Assembly: GCF_001983955.1 (NCBI RefSeq)
Contig: NZ_CP019562.1
Location: 1,178,001-1,242,000, forward strand
Origin: Streptococcus oralis
GTDB taxonomy: Bacteria; Bacillota; Bacilli; Lactobacillales; Streptococcaceae
Direction of reading: 5' to 3'
Length of the DNA stretch: 64,000 nt
Position numbers and translations under genes: made by a program. The notes beneath the pieces were generated by a model. That model was not told the DNA's origin, did no database searches, and saw only the letters and a program-made list of their open reading frames with translations. Shown one piece after another: positions 9,363 through 18,250 of this stretch. How positions within the stretch are numbered: position 1 is the stretch's first letter; each line of letters starts with the position of its first letter.

Positions 9363-9371
9363 TGGTATACT
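9363..9371 (+). promoter_or_regulatory. Extended -10 promoter facing the invertible segment
   Basis: TGGTATACT fits the extended -10 pattern (TG-N-TATAAT). It lies outside the left inverted repeat except for its last base, so it would stay in place when the segment flips and would drive whichever gene is then next to it. No clear -35 is visible. Confidence 0.55.
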
Positions 9372-9401
9372 AGTGATAATAAATTGTTATCGGTAGGAGA
9401 A
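9371..9401 (+). repeat. Left 31-bp inverted repeat, putative recombination site
   Basis: Perfectly identical, in inverted orientation, to 12916-12946. Inside it is the dyad GATAA-TAAATTG-TTATC (9375-9391): two 5-bp arms around a 7-bp asymmetric spacer, the geometry of a tyrosine recombinase crossover site. Its inner end supplies the AGGAGA ribosome site of the adjacent gene. Confidence 0.85.
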
Positions 9402-9406
9402 TGTTT

Positions 9407-11686
9407 ATGTACTATGGACGCAACAATGAAATAGAACAGCTAAAACACCATTTTAAGTATTCTAGCAATGATAAAAATAGTTTATTCATTATAAATGGTT
9501 TTAGTGGCAGTGGCAAGACTGAATTAGTTAAAGAAGTTAGTCAACAAATATATAGAAATAATAAAGAAATTTTTATTTTATATGTTGATGTTGCAAATGA
9601 TGGATTTGAAAGTAATAAATTTTTTGAAAATTTATTAAAAGGAGCTTATATAGCCACTCAATTCAGGAGAAATCTTTGTTTATCTATACCACATAAATAT
9701 TCGTTCTCAAATTATTTAAGAAAACAAAAACTAACTAATTTAACATTGAAGCATAGTTTTAAACTTATCAAATCATTAATTTCATTAAACGTTCCGTATA
9801 AGAAAATTATTGACTATCCTTGGGAGGAAGTTATTTCTGAAATAAAAGAAGAAATTTTCGAAAGTGATCTATATTTACGTTACTTCTATAATATTTCAAA
9901 AAAAGTCAGAGTTAACATAATTATTGATAATTATCAATTTTTACCTGATAATATAAAAATAAAATTTGAAGATGACTTCAACACACTTCAAAAAGGAATT
10001 TCTTTAACCATAATACATCGAACTGATGAAGATGTCAGTTTAGTTGATAGATTAGATACACTAGATAATTATACTTCTAATGTATTAAATTTATCTTATC
10101 TGACAGAAGAAGAGTGTAAATTATTAATAAATAATCAGATTGATTTTCTAGATAATACCATGTTAAATCAAATTTGGCAGTTAACTAAAGGAAATTATAA
10201 AGAAATTGAATTAATTATTAATAAACTGGCAGACAACCCTAATTCAGAACTACTTAGTATTTCTGATATTTATAATAAACTTTCAGACACCCAAAAAAAT
10301 ATTTTGATTATATCATCAATTTTTCCAGCTGGTATGAGTAAAGAAATAGTTTTTAACTACATAAAATCTATTATAGAGGACACTACTGAAGTATCTAATT
10401 CGTTAAATGCTCTTATTAATGCAGGCTTTGTATACATTAATGGAGATACAAATGATAAGATAAAAATATCACATGAATCAATTGTTAATAGTATATTAAA
10501 TCAAACTACTGATTCTGATCTTAAATTAGTCACAAAGAATCTTAAAATATATTTGGAACAGACTATCTTATCCATAGGAATAGGTGGTGAATTAGCTTAC
10601 TTAATTCACTGCTTAATACATATCAGTAGTCTTGAAGAGTTAAGACAAAATATAGAATACATTAAAAAATTACTCGAAATAGAGTATAGAAAAAATTCTT
10701 ATTTTTATATCGTATCTTTGAGTAAAAAGATATTTAATTTAATAGAATTATTACCAGAGAAATATATACATTATATTTTGAATTCACATCAATGGACTTC
10801 AAATTTTAATGATGGTTTAACAATTCTTAGAAATCTTAAAATTGAGTATTATTCGGAACATATAAATTTATATTATCCTAGATTTTTAATTCAACTATAT
10901 GAATTTAATGAAGCGTTAAATTTACTTGAAAAATTAGAAAACAACTCAGGAAATTTACTCTATAAATTAAACGCTTATGGACATCTAGGTAAAGATAAAG
11001 AAGCAATAAAACTTCTTAATGAAAATCTTAATTCAGTAGAAAAAGATGATTTTTATTATATTATTTTACGAAATTCTGCCCATTATTTTCCAATTGAACA
11101 AGCTACTAGAAATCTCAAATTAGCATTAGAGTATTTTCAAGTGAATGAGCAGTATATTCCTGTTGCAACTGTATATAATAATTTAGGAGTCATTTATACA
11201 TGGAATAGAGAATATGATTTAGCTTTAGAAAATCTCAACAAAGCAGAAAAAATACTAAAAAAATATGATTCAAATGAAATTTTTGAATCATATTGTAATA
11301 AATCAGTTTTATTTCTAATGAAGAAAGATTATCAACAATCTCTAGAATATATCAATAAATCACTTCAAATGTGTCCTAAATCTTTAACTTTAGATGTTCG
11401 TATGCTTAAACTAAATAAATTAGTTGTTGAATTGGTGTCTGAAAATATTTCTCTTATAGATTTTCAGAATTCTTTAAGATACTTTGAGGCAGAAATTCCA
11501 CTAATAGATGATCCTTGGTATAAATTTCAAGTTGTATATAATCTAAAACAGATTAGTGATATTCCTTCTGTTTATGATCAATCATATATTGAAAATTATA
11601 AGGATGGATTAACTAAATACTATATACTAATTTCATATAAAAATTATAATTTTTGTCTTGGTCTATCTCCTAATTGGAGATATTAA
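9407..11686 (+). CDS. STAND-like AAA ATPase with TPR repeats
   Basis: 759 aa from the ATG at 9407, which sits 6 nt after AGGAGA; an ATG at 9401 is too close. The N-terminal NTPase begins YYGRNNEIEQL and carries Walker A GFSGSGKTE and a Walker B-like strand VNIIIDNYQ, then a winged-helix-like region. The C-terminal half is helical with TPR-like units (for example YNNLGVIYTWNREYDLALEN). This is the layout of STAND sensors used in signalling and phage defence; the ligand is unknown. The gene is much more AT-rich than the ICE backbone. Its end overlaps the convergent SHMT-like gene by 17 bp. Confidence 0.75.
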   Translation: MYYGRNNEIEQLKHHFKYSSNDKNSLFIINGFSGSGKTELVKEVSQQIYRNNKEIFILYVDVANDGFESNKFFENLLKGAYIATQFRRNLCLSIPHKYSFSNYLRKQKLTNLTLKHSFKLIKSLISLNVPYKKIIDYPWEEVISEIKEEIFESDLYLRYFYNISKKVRVNIIIDNYQFLPDNIKIKFEDDFNTLQKGISLTIIHRTDEDVSLVDRLDTLDNYTSNVLNLSYLTEEECKLLINNQIDFLDNTMLNQIWQLTKGNYKEIELIINKLADNPNSELLSISDIYNKLSDTQKNILIISSIFPAGMSKEIVFNYIKSIIEDTTEVSNSLNALINAGFVYINGDTNDKIKISHESIVNSILNQTTDSDLKLVTKNLKIYLEQTILSIGIGGELAYLIHCLIHISSLEELRQNIEYIKKLLEIEYRKNSYFYIVSLSKKIFNLIELLPEKYIHYILNSHQWTSNFNDGLTILRNLKIEYYSEHINLYYPRFLIQLYEFNEALNLLEKLENNSGNLLYKLNAYGHLGKDKEAIKLLNENLNSVEKDDFYYIILRNSAHYFPIEQATRNLKLALEYFQVNEQYIPVATVYNNLGVIYTWNREYDLALENLNKAEKILKKYDSNEIFESYCNKSVLFLMKKDYQQSLEYINKSLQMCPKSLTLDVRMLKLNKLVVELVSENISLIDFQNSLRYFEAEIPLIDDPWYKFQVVYNLKQISDIPSVYDQSYIENYKDGLTKYYILISYKNYNFCLGLSPNWRY

Positions 11687-12911
11687 TCTGTTTGTGATAT
11701 TTGCTAATGAGTTCAGAGTGTATAGAGTAGTTGAACTGTTTATATTTTAGTAAATTAGCTACTAGTTCAGCTAATTTCTGTATATCAGCCTCTGTGTATC
11801 CTAGATTTGTAATACCAACTGTTCCTAACCTAATTCCTGAAGTAGTCATCGGACCATATATATCATTCGGAATTTGATTACGATTAACCAATATTCTATG
11901 CTCGAAAAGTAACTCCTCTGCTTCCTTACCATTAAAGTTTAGATTTGATAAGTTGATTAAAACAACATGAGTTTTTGACTGTTTATAGATGACATCGATT
12001 CCATAGCTAGTTAAGCAATCTATTAACAGTTGAGTATTTTTAAGGACTTCTTTAGCATAACTTTGAATATCTATTGACAATAATTTAATTAAACATATAC
12101 ATTTAGCAAATAATGCAGATTGTGTCGGCCCACCTTGAGTTCTAGGAAAAATAGAATAACTTATTTCTCTTTCAAAAGAGCTACGATAAACTAGCACACC
12201 TCCTTGAGGTCCACGTAAACACTTATCCATTGTAAAAGTAGCAAAATCTACAAAAGGGAAAATTGCCTGATGAATATCTGCCATAATATACAAGACACTA
12301 TGGCAGATATCTGCCAATATGAGAGTGTCAGGACTAGTTTCTTTAACCGTCTTATAAATTTTTTTATAATTAAACTCATTTCCATACGATGAAGCACCGA
12401 CAACAATTAGTTTGGGTTTATATAGCTCTAATAATTCCCTTAGTTCAGTAAAATCTACTTTTAAATTATTATCTAAATGATAATATATAACCTTACCTCT
12501 ACCTGTGTAAGTGTGTGAAATATGCCCCCCGTCTTTTGGTGATAATGATAGAATAAAATCATCTCTTTCTAAAATTCCATTATAAACAATTTGATTAGCC
12601 TGAGTTCCAGAATTTGGTTGTAAACTAACTCGATAATCATTGGATCTTAAATTAAAGAGTTTGCAGCACAATTCCTCAGCATATACTTCAATATCATCTA
12701 ATGAAGTACAATGAGGAAAATAACGTTTTTCAACAACGCCTTCAGTTGGAAGTGTAGAAAGTGGAAAGCTTTGTATTTTTAATACTTCATTGAATGGATA
12801 GCTAATACAAGCAGCAAGATTTATGATACTATTTTGATCTTGATTATATGATTCAAGAATTTTATTCAATCTCTGATAAATTTTTCCTTCAAACTTATTA
12901 GTTATATACAC
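11670..12911 (-). CDS. SHMT-like PLP-dependent protein
   Basis: 413 aa, GTG start at 12911, ribosome site inside the right inverted repeat. It follows serine hydroxymethyltransferase layout: QPNSGTQAN, DGGHISHT, IVVGASSYG, ADICHSVLYIMAD and TMDKCLRGPQGG, with the PLP lysine in the last motif. Several SHMT positions differ: DMAHIAGL becomes DICHSVLY and THKTLRGPRGG becomes MDKCLRGPQGG. It is therefore likely a specialised PLP enzyme rather than housekeeping GlyA. It is convergent with the STAND gene and uses the same 31-bp upstream sequence. Confidence 0.78.
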   Translation of the reverse strand: MYITNKFEGKIYQRLNKILESYNQDQNSIINLAACISYPFNEVLKIQSFPLSTLPTEGVVEKRYFPHCTSLDDIEVYAEELCCKLFNLRSNDYRVSLQPNSGTQANQIVYNGILERDDFILSLSPKDGGHISHTYTGRGKVIYYHLDNNLKVDFTELRELLELYKPKLIVVGASSYGNEFNYKKIYKTVKETSPDTLILADICHSVLYIMADIHQAIFPFVDFATFTMDKCLRGPQGGVLVYRSSFEREISYSIFPRTQGGPTQSALFAKCICLIKLLSIDIQSYAKEVLKNTQLLIDCLTSYGIDVIYKQSKTHVVLINLSNLNFNGKEAEELLFEHRILVNRNQIPNDIYGPMTTSGIRLGTVGITNLGYTEADIQKLAELVANLLKYKQFNYSIHSELISKYHKQINISN

Positions 12912-12915
12912 TTAT

Positions 12916-12946
12916 TTCTCCTACCGATAACAATTTATTATCACTA
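12916..12946 (-). repeat. Right 31-bp inverted repeat, putative recombination site
   Basis: Exact inverted copy of 9371-9401, with the dyad GATAA-CAATTTA-TTATC at 12926-12942. The 7-bp spacers at the two sites are in opposite orientation, which predicts inversion, not excision, of the 3.5 kb between them. On the minus strand TATAGT spans its outer edge (12948-12943) as a weak -10. Confidence 0.85.
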
Positions 12947-13001
12947 TACAAAGCACCCAAATAGGTTTATAATAGCATGATTATTGATAAAGGAGATTTT
13001 T

Positions 13002-13898
13002 ATGGATTATAAACTTATTTCTACTTACTTAGATTATTGCAAAACTCATAAGCGTTTGAGTTCACACACGATTCGCGCTTATAAGAATGATCTTATGCAA
13101 TTTTATAACTCAGACTATGATAATGTCGAATCCTATATAGAACAGTTGACACGATCTAACATAAAAACGAATACATTAAGAAGAAAAATTGCTTGTATGA
13201 AGGTATTTTATAACTATCTAAAATACCAGAACATAATTGAAGAGAATCCCTTCAATCAATTGCGCTTTCAATTTAGAACTGAAAAAGTATTGCCTAAAAC
13301 GATTCCGTATGACATGCTGAAAAGCATTTTTATATATTTAGAACAGAAAGTAATTGTATCTAAAACTGACTATCAAAAACAACACGCTGAAAGAAATCTA
13401 CTAATTATTTCACTTTTACTTTCAACAGGCATCAGAATTTCTGAACTTTGCCACATTCATCTCAAAGACATTAATCTGTCCAATAAGACACTCCATATTA
13501 TAGGAAAGGGTAAGAAAGAACGTATCCTATTTTTAGGAGATCAAAAAACATTCAATTTATTAGAAACATATATAAATAAAACAAGAAATGAATCCAATGA
13601 TTTCTTGTTCCCAGGGAAACATTCACTTAAACCATTGTCAGAGCAAAGTGTACGTTTAGTAATAAAGAGAATCGTTGAACAAAATAACTTTTCTAGAACT
13701 ATTACACCACATATGTTTAGACATAGCTTTGCGACAATGCTTCTAGATAGTGATGTAGATATTCGATATATTCAACAAATTCTTGGACACAGTTCTATAT
13801 CAATCACACAAATCTATACTCACGTATCTCATTCAAAACAAAAAGAAATACTTAGTTCTTTTAATCCTGTATCAGCGATTCATTCTGAAATCGAGTAA
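13002..13898 (+). CDS. Tyrosine recombinase (XerC/D-like)
   Basis: 298 aa from the ATG at 13002, which has AAGGAG upstream; an in-frame TTG at 12984 lies before the ribosome site. The N-terminal SAM-like core-binding domain is about residues 1-95. The catalytic domain carries Arg in STGIRISELCHI, Lys in GKGKKERI, HMFRHSFAT (H-x-x-R), LGHSSI and the nucleophile Tyr in ITQIYTH. All catalytic residues are present. A TATAAT lies at 12968-12973. It starts 56 bp outside the right inverted repeat, so it is the obvious candidate to invert the neighbouring segment. Confidence 0.93.
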   Translation: MDYKLISTYLDYCKTHKRLSSHTIRAYKNDLMQFYNSDYDNVESYIEQLTRSNIKTNTLRRKIACMKVFYNYLKYQNIIEENPFNQLRFQFRTEKVLPKTIPYDMLKSIFIYLEQKVIVSKTDYQKQHAERNLLIISLLLSTGIRISELCHIHLKDINLSNKTLHIIGKGKKERILFLGDQKTFNLLETYINKTRNESNDFLFPGKHSLKPLSEQSVRLVIKRIVEQNNFSRTITPHMFRHSFATMLLDSDVDIRYIQQILGHSSISITQIYTHVSHSKQKEILSSFNPVSAIHSEIE

Positions 13899-14154
13899 GA
13901 GACATTTCCAAAGTCTACAATTCACTTCATCTTAAATTAATTTTTGTAGTTCGACTTTAGTTAATAGATTTTATACTCAACAAAAGCAAAAACCATATAA
14001 AGCTTCACTTTGAATTAGCATTTATACTATATTCCGTATTAAGAACTCCATAATTGTTTTTCTAAAATACATCTTTCAAATATCCTTAAATATAATAAAA
14101 AGAGATAGGCAAAATCTCAATTCCTGAAGAAAATGGAGTAAATCTTCCCACAAG
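13899..14154. other. AT-rich gene-free spacer
   Basis: No open frame, repeat or recognisable RNA seen between the recombinase stop and the shared terminator; only AT-rich sequence. Confidence 0.6.
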
Positions 14155-14203
14155 AAAACGCATAGTTTCAAGTTCTTCAACACCTGAGACTATGCGTTTT
14201 TCT
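14155..14203. terminator. Bidirectional terminator between recombinase and pezT
   Basis: AAAACGCATAGTTTCA at 14155-14170 pairs with TGAGACTATGCGTTTT at 14185-14200 (one mismatch near the loop), with T-runs on both sides. It serves the convergent recombinase and pezAT transcripts. Confidence 0.85.
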
Positions 14204-14256
14204 GATTTTAAAGACTTTTTTCAATCCTAAATAGACTATATTATAAAATTTGTGTT

Positions 14257-15027
14257 CTAACAACCATTTCGATTAGTTAAATCTTTCAATCTTTCTTCTC
14301 CAAATTTAAGCATCTCTTTCTCAACTTGATTCCATTCTACAAATAGTAAATCATGAAGAACGGTTGCTGCTGATGTTGTATTTTCTTTTGAATCATATAC
14401 ACAACTTCTATCTCGTTGGTAAATTTGGATTTTTTCAAAGATAGCTAGTTCTTCCAATTGCCGTGTACTATCAACTAGATGATTTACAATGAAATCATGA
14501 TGTTCTTTTGGTGTTGCGCGAGCTTGATTTGGATTAATAGCGTACAGTTCTTCATATCGGATAAGGGTACTCAGATAGGATAGCTTAGGCTTTGTCGCAA
14601 TCAAGGCTAATTGTACTTCATATCCCTTATTTTTCAAGAGTTGTGCTGTTTTCTTTGGAACATCAATTGTTCGTAAAGTTCCCTCTATCAAAAGATTGTA
14701 TCCCAAATGACTCAATTCGGTTACTAAAGACTCTACCATTTTCCCTGCAAAATCTTTGGTGTATTCTACACTATCTTTGCCATATTCTTGCTGCAGTTCT
14801 AAATAGTGTGGATGCTGGGAACGAAAACTATCGCCATCTATGATAACAATATTTCCTTGAAATTCTTTCTGTTTAATACGATGAATTGTAGTCTTACCAG
14901 CACCACTTTGTCCCCCAAGCAAAATCGCTATAGGCTGCTTACTGGACTTTTTTCCTCTTGTCAGTGAACGAAGATTCCGTGCTAAAGCCTGTTTGAATTC
15001 ACTATCGGTATAATCTTGGATTTCCAT
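14257..15027 (-). CDS. pezT: Zeta-family toxin PezT
   Basis: 256 aa, the usual PezT length. Walker A is GGQSGAGKTT (about residues 38-47), followed by IIDGDSFRSQHPHY, the substrate-binding region of zeta toxins. Members phosphorylate UDP-N-acetylglucosamine and so block peptidoglycan synthesis. Its start overlaps the pezA stop (TAATG), giving coupled translation. It lies in the ICE and would help retain it by post-segregational killing. Confidence 0.95.
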   Translation of the reverse strand: MEIQDYTDSEFKQALARNLRSLTRGKKSSKQPIAILLGGQSGAGKTTIHRIKQKEFQGNIVIIDGDSFRSQHPHYLELQQEYGKDSVEYTKDFAGKMVESLVTELSHLGYNLLIEGTLRTIDVPKKTAQLLKNKGYEVQLALIATKPKLSYLSTLIRYEELYAINPNQARATPKEHHDFIVNHLVDSTRQLEELAIFEKIQIYQRDRSCVYDSKENTTSAATVLHDLLFVEWNQVEKEMLKFGEERLKDLTNRNGC

Positions 15028-15503
15028 TAGGCTACCATCCGTTTTTCAGATATCTCTAACATACGTTCAATTCCATCCAAATAACCGCTATATCTCTCTA
15101 TTTCATCAAAAGTATCCACTAAATAGATATTCGTATGAATCAAGTCAGATAGATCATCACTCATTAAAATCCAAGGATTAGATTCATCATCAATGCTAAT
15201 TCCCTGGCTATCTTGATAACGATAGAGTCGAGATAGTAGATTAGCACCTCTTTCTTTCACAATTTCAATTTTTAAAGTCAATTCATAATCTTCAACAGGA
15301 TTGAGCATTTTATCTTCTCCTACAATATCGACATAAGATACATTAAACTTCTGGCAGATGATGTCTATTAGTTCCGTAGAAACTGAACTAGTGCCATTTT
15401 CATAACGACTCAAGCTATTTCGAGAAATTCCTATAATTCGGGCAAATTCGAGTTGTGTTAAGTCATGTGTTTTACGTAGGGATTTTATGTTCTTTCCAAT
15501 CAT
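15027..15503 (-). CDS. pezA: PezA antitoxin and autorepressor
   Basis: 158 aa. The N-terminal HTH (LTQLEFARIIGISRNSLSRYENG, residues about 15-37) is the operator-binding domain; the C-terminal acidic helical part neutralises PezT. It is directly upstream of pezT and is intact, unlike the copy at 8566-9046. Confidence 0.95.
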   Translation of the reverse strand: MIGKNIKSLRKTHDLTQLEFARIIGISRNSLSRYENGTSSVSTELIDIICQKFNVSYVDIVGEDKMLNPVEDYELTLKIEIVKERGANLLSRLYRYQDSQGISIDDESNPWILMSDDLSDLIHTNIYLVDTFDEIERYSGYLDGIERMLEISEKRMVA

Positions 15504-15530
15504 GGCAAACTCCTTTTATTTGATAACACC

Positions 15531-15572
15531 ATTATAACATTTAGAAAAAAAGAAATGCACCATTTTTGGTGC
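15531..15572 (-). promoter_or_regulatory. pezAT promoter and palindromic operator
   Basis: Extended -10 TGTTATAAT on the minus strand (TATAAT at 15536-15531). The perfect dyad GCACCA-TTTT-TGGTGC at 15557-15572 lies at about the -35 position, suitable for PezA autorepression. Confidence 0.65.
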
Positions 15573-15657
15573 GTTGTTTCTTGTTTTTCTAGCCTAAACT
15601 TTACTTCTAAAAAAGCCACCTTAAAGAGTCATTCTTTTTCGGTGGCTGTTCAAAATA

Positions 15658-15885
15658 CTATACATTAAAATACTCTTGTTTAATTTTTGTAAGCAGATTA
15701 TTAGCAACCGAAGTTACACCAACATGCATCAGTTCAGGATCAGAATAATCTAGATTACGAGCATAGCCTTCTGCAACAGTCTGAACAATATGCTCATCCA
15801 ATTTATAATTGGAGGCTTTTAATAATGCATGAAATAATTCTGAACTATATAGTTTTATATTATTTTCCAATGATACTACTGCCAT
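15658..15885 (-). CDS. Small conserved-type ICE protein, unknown function
   Basis: 75 aa from the ATG at 15885 (MAVVSLENN), preceded by AGGAG; longer in-frame starts lack a ribosome site. It is helical and soluble with no domain I recognise. Removing the cassette at 15999-18516 would make this gene overlap the restored 3' end of the DUF3990-like gene by 10 bp, so it was probably the next gene of the 21759-18477 operon before the insertion. Confidence 0.6.
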   Translation of the reverse strand: MAVVSLENNIKLYSSELFHALLKASNYKLDEHIVQTVAEGYARNLDYSDPELMHVGVTSVANNLLTKIKQEYFNV

Positions 15886-15984
15886 TTTTGTAACTCCTCT
15901 CCTTTTTTTGATTGATAAATCTTCTCTATTTTCATTATATCGCAAAAAGATTGGTTGTGAATGGATAATTTTTTAAAAGAATAG

Positions 15985-15998
15985 GGTTTTCTAAACTC
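15985..15998 (+). repeat. 14-bp direct repeat, left flank of cassette copy 1
   Basis: GGTTTTCTAAACTC, identical to 18517-18530. Together they bracket the peptide/ABC cassette exactly, like a target-site duplication. Confidence 0.8.
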
Positions 15999-16040
15999 TT
16001 TTTGAAAAGTTTGTGTTTGTATTTTGGCTTGGTTTTCGAA

Positions 16041-16073
16041 TCAAAAAGAGAGAATCAAGTTGATTCCCTCTCT
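16041..16073 (-). terminator. Terminator after the ABC permease
   Basis: On the minus strand AGAGAGGGAATCAA pairs with TTGATTCTCTCT (one bulge), followed by TTTTTG. The same hairpin is present in cassette copy 2. Confidence 0.8.
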
Positions 16074-16107
16074 ATGTTAGTTTTTACTTATTTTCCCTAT
16101 AGGAAAG

Positions 16108-17292
16108 CTAGGATCTATTAAAAAATTCTTTTTTCTGTGAACTTCCCCATCTTTCAATAAATAGAATCCCCACTAACAAAAGGATAATCAGGCAAGGAAG
16201 TAAGATCATCCCCATGCTCCAATTTAGATTGACATTATCAATTTGCTTAGGTAGTCTTCCAGATAAAATCTCTACTGAACGCAAGTAAGTAAAGGGAATT
16301 AGATGGGCAATACTCTGAAGAGGCTGGATCGTTTGGATACCAAACAACAAGCCAACAATCCCAATGAGTGAAAGAAAGAGGACAGGCATTTTTTGCTTGA
16401 AAAAGTAAGCAATCAAGTAGACGACTTCCACAATGACGATAAAGGCTAAGAAAGCTAATAACAAGCCAGGAAATAATACATCTTGTATCTTTCCAATAGT
16501 TACCTCTTGATTCACTAAGCTATAAATCGGGTAGGGATAATCTAACTGTCCAAAGCCACTTATCAGACTTCCCACTAGAAAAGAAAATCCGCTGATTCCG
16601 ATAAACAGCACAGTTACATAGCCCACTCCAACTCCAAGAGAGGACATTGCAAATGTCACTTTTGAAAAAGGATATAACTGAGCTGTGTCCAGATGATTTT
16701 GATATCTTTCTGCAAATAGTTGCGTTAGCATAAAAATAATAGCAATCACAAACAAGCTTGGGATGATAGCCTCTAAAATCCAGACAATCTGATCAATCCC
16801 GTGGGTCGGATAATCTAAATTGTGTGCTTTTATATTCAAGGGATATAGGGCTTGGTAAATCTTCCGTTCGCGGTCAACCGCCATTATTAAGTCAGAGCTA
16901 GAAGTTGGGTCATTTGATACAAATTCATAATTCTTCTCTTCATCTTGCCACTGCAAATAGTAGGCTTCTTTCCAGTGCCCTTCTTTTAATAAAGTCAGAA
17001 TTTCTGTCTTTCGCGTCAAAAGATTTTTTTGCACGTCTAAATCACTTTTAGCAATTTGGTATTTCTCCGAGCTGGTGTCAGAGATTTGGGAGAGCTTCTC
17101 TTCATTTTCATTGATAGCTCTCTCGTTGGCTGTAATACGACTTTCCAACCTGCTCTCCAAGCTGACTGAGTTTGCAGTCTGGCTATTAAAATAAAAGGTA
17201 ACACCGAGTACAGATACAAATAAAGCTAAGACAATCCAATTTAAGCGACTTTTAAAAACTTTTTTCAATAAAAATAGACTAACATCTTTCAT
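16108..17292 (-). CDS. ABC-2 type transporter permease
   Basis: 394 aa. One N-terminal membrane segment (about 16-32) is followed by an extracytoplasmic coiled-coil stretch of about 130 residues (SLESRLESRITANERAI and after), then five or six membrane helices from about residue 175 to 385. This is the layout of ABC-2 permeases tied to bacteriocin export or immunity. It lies 3 bp after the ATPase. The whole gene is missing from cassette copy 2, where deletion occurred between short CATCTTTC repeats. Confidence 0.8.
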   Translation of the reverse strand: MKDVSLFLLKKVFKSRLNWIVLALFVSVLGVTFYFNSQTANSVSLESRLESRITANERAINENEEKLSQISDTSSEKYQIAKSDLDVQKNLLTRKTEILTLLKEGHWKEAYYLQWQDEEKNYEFVSNDPTSSSDLIMAVDRERKIYQALYPLNIKAHNLDYPTHGIDQIVWILEAIIPSLFVIAIIFMLTQLFAERYQNHLDTAQLYPFSKVTFAMSSLGVGVGYVTVLFIGISGFSFLVGSLISGFGQLDYPYPIYSLVNQEVTIGKIQDVLFPGLLLAFLAFIVIVEVVYLIAYFFKQKMPVLFLSLIGIVGLLFGIQTIQPLQSIAHLIPFTYLRSVEILSGRLPKQIDNVNLNWSMGMILLPCLIILLLVGILFIERWGSSQKKEFFNRS

Positions 17293-17295
17293 AAA

Positions 17296-17883
17296 CTAAA
17301 CCTCTTCTATCTGTCCCTGACGAATGGTTACTATTCTATCGCAGATATCAACCAACTCTTCCTTATAGTGGGAACTTAAAAGAACCAGCTGCTCTTGTCT
17401 ATCGATTTGTGCCAGTCTATCAAAAAATTTCTGTCGATAATACTCATCTAAGCCATTTGTAATCTCATCCATGAGCCAACATTTCGCCTGACTAAGAAAA
17501 TACATGGCAATAACCAAGCGTTGCTTCATCCCTAAGGAATACTTGCGGATGGGAAGACTGATATAGTCAGCCATTTCCCAGTAGGCGATTTCATCCCTCA
17601 AGTTTAGGTCTGACTTCCAGATGTTTTTTATGAGACGAAGGTAGTCCATCCCACTTAAGTTTCCATCCAGCCATTCAACGCTCTCATAATAAAATAAAGA
17701 AGGAGGAACTGCGATGTGTCCACTACTAAGGGGAAGCAACTTGCTCATAGCTCGGAATAGTGTCGTCTTTCCCGAGCCATTGATAGCAAGAAGGCCATAA
17801 ATCCTACCCTTTTTAAAGGTGAAATCAACATCTTGCAAGATGACTTGTCGCGTTTTTAAGGTAACATGAGTAAGAGTTATCAT
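17296..17883 (-). CDS. ABC transporter ATPase
   Basis: 195 aa from the ATG at 17883 with GGAGGGC upstream. Walker A is AINGSGKTT, the signature is KYSLGMKQR, Walker B is CWLMDE and the H-loop is LLSSHYKEEL. It is short for an ABC ATPase but has all motifs. It partners the permease downstream and probably exports, or protects against, the small peptide encoded upstream. Confidence 0.9.
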   Translation of the reverse strand: MITLTHVTLKTRQVILQDVDFTFKKGRIYGLLAINGSGKTTLFRAMSKLLPLSSGHIAVPPSLFYYESVEWLDGNLSGMDYLRLIKNIWKSDLNLRDEIAYWEMADYISLPIRKYSLGMKQRLVIAMYFLSQAKCWLMDEITNGLDEYYRQKFFDRLAQIDRQEQLVLLSSHYKEELVDICDRIVTIRQGQIEEV

Positions 17884-17914
17884 ATACAGCCCTCCTTTTC
17901 TCACTCTTTATCGA

Positions 17915-18178
17915 TTAATAGCCTCCGCTGTAGTAGTTTATGACCTCATAACGATTGTAATTCCATCCTCCGCCAATTTTATACTCAGAATAGCTGTAAT
18001 AACGAGACCATTCCGGAATGACCGTATATCTATATGCATGGTAATTCATTCTAGACTCATAGAAGGTATTCCAGTCATAGCGATAATTTTTAAGAACGGT
18101 CTTAGCAGATACACTAGACTGAAAAAGACCAATAGATAACAAACTAGCTAATAAAACAACTTTTGCTGATTTTTTCAT
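17915..18178 (-). CDS. Secreted tyrosine-rich peptide, bacteriocin-like
   Basis: 87 aa from the ATG at 18178 (GAGGTG ribosome site). Residues 1-26 are a Sec signal peptide (KKSAKVVLLASLL, then VSAKT). The mature part of about 60 residues is rich in Tyr, Trp, Arg and Gly (EWSRYYSYSEY, GGGWNYNRYE, ending YYSGGY) and has no Cys. Together with a dedicated ABC transporter this suggests a secreted bacteriocin or signal. The layout resembles lactococcin-972-type loci, but I see no clear sequence match. Confidence 0.65.
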   Translation of the reverse strand: MKKSAKVVLLASLLSIGLFQSSVSAKTVLKNYRYDWNTFYESRMNYHAYRYTVIPEWSRYYSYSEYKIGGGWNYNRYEVINYYSGGY

Positions 18179-18200
18179 GGTTTTCACCTCACTAATTTAT

Positions 18201-18250
18201 TTACTTCCGAAAGCGCTTTAATTATATCATTTTTTTATTTGTTATGCAAT
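18201..18250 (-). promoter_or_regulatory. Promoter with CcpA (cre) site for the peptide cassette
   Basis: TTGCAT (18249-18244), 17 bp, then TATAAT (18226-18221) with an extended TG. A cre-like dyad AAAGCGCTTT follows at about 18209-18219, over the start of transcription, which predicts repression by CcpA on glucose. The same arrangement precedes copy 2. Confidence 0.7.

Noticed and set aside
12984..13001. TTG start giving the recombinase six extra residues
   Set aside because: It lies upstream of and overlaps the AAGGAG ribosome site of the ATG at 13002.
17915..18178. Lactococcin 972 family bacteriocin
   Set aside because: Gene layout is similar but the mature peptide shows no clear motif match; described only as bacteriocin-like.
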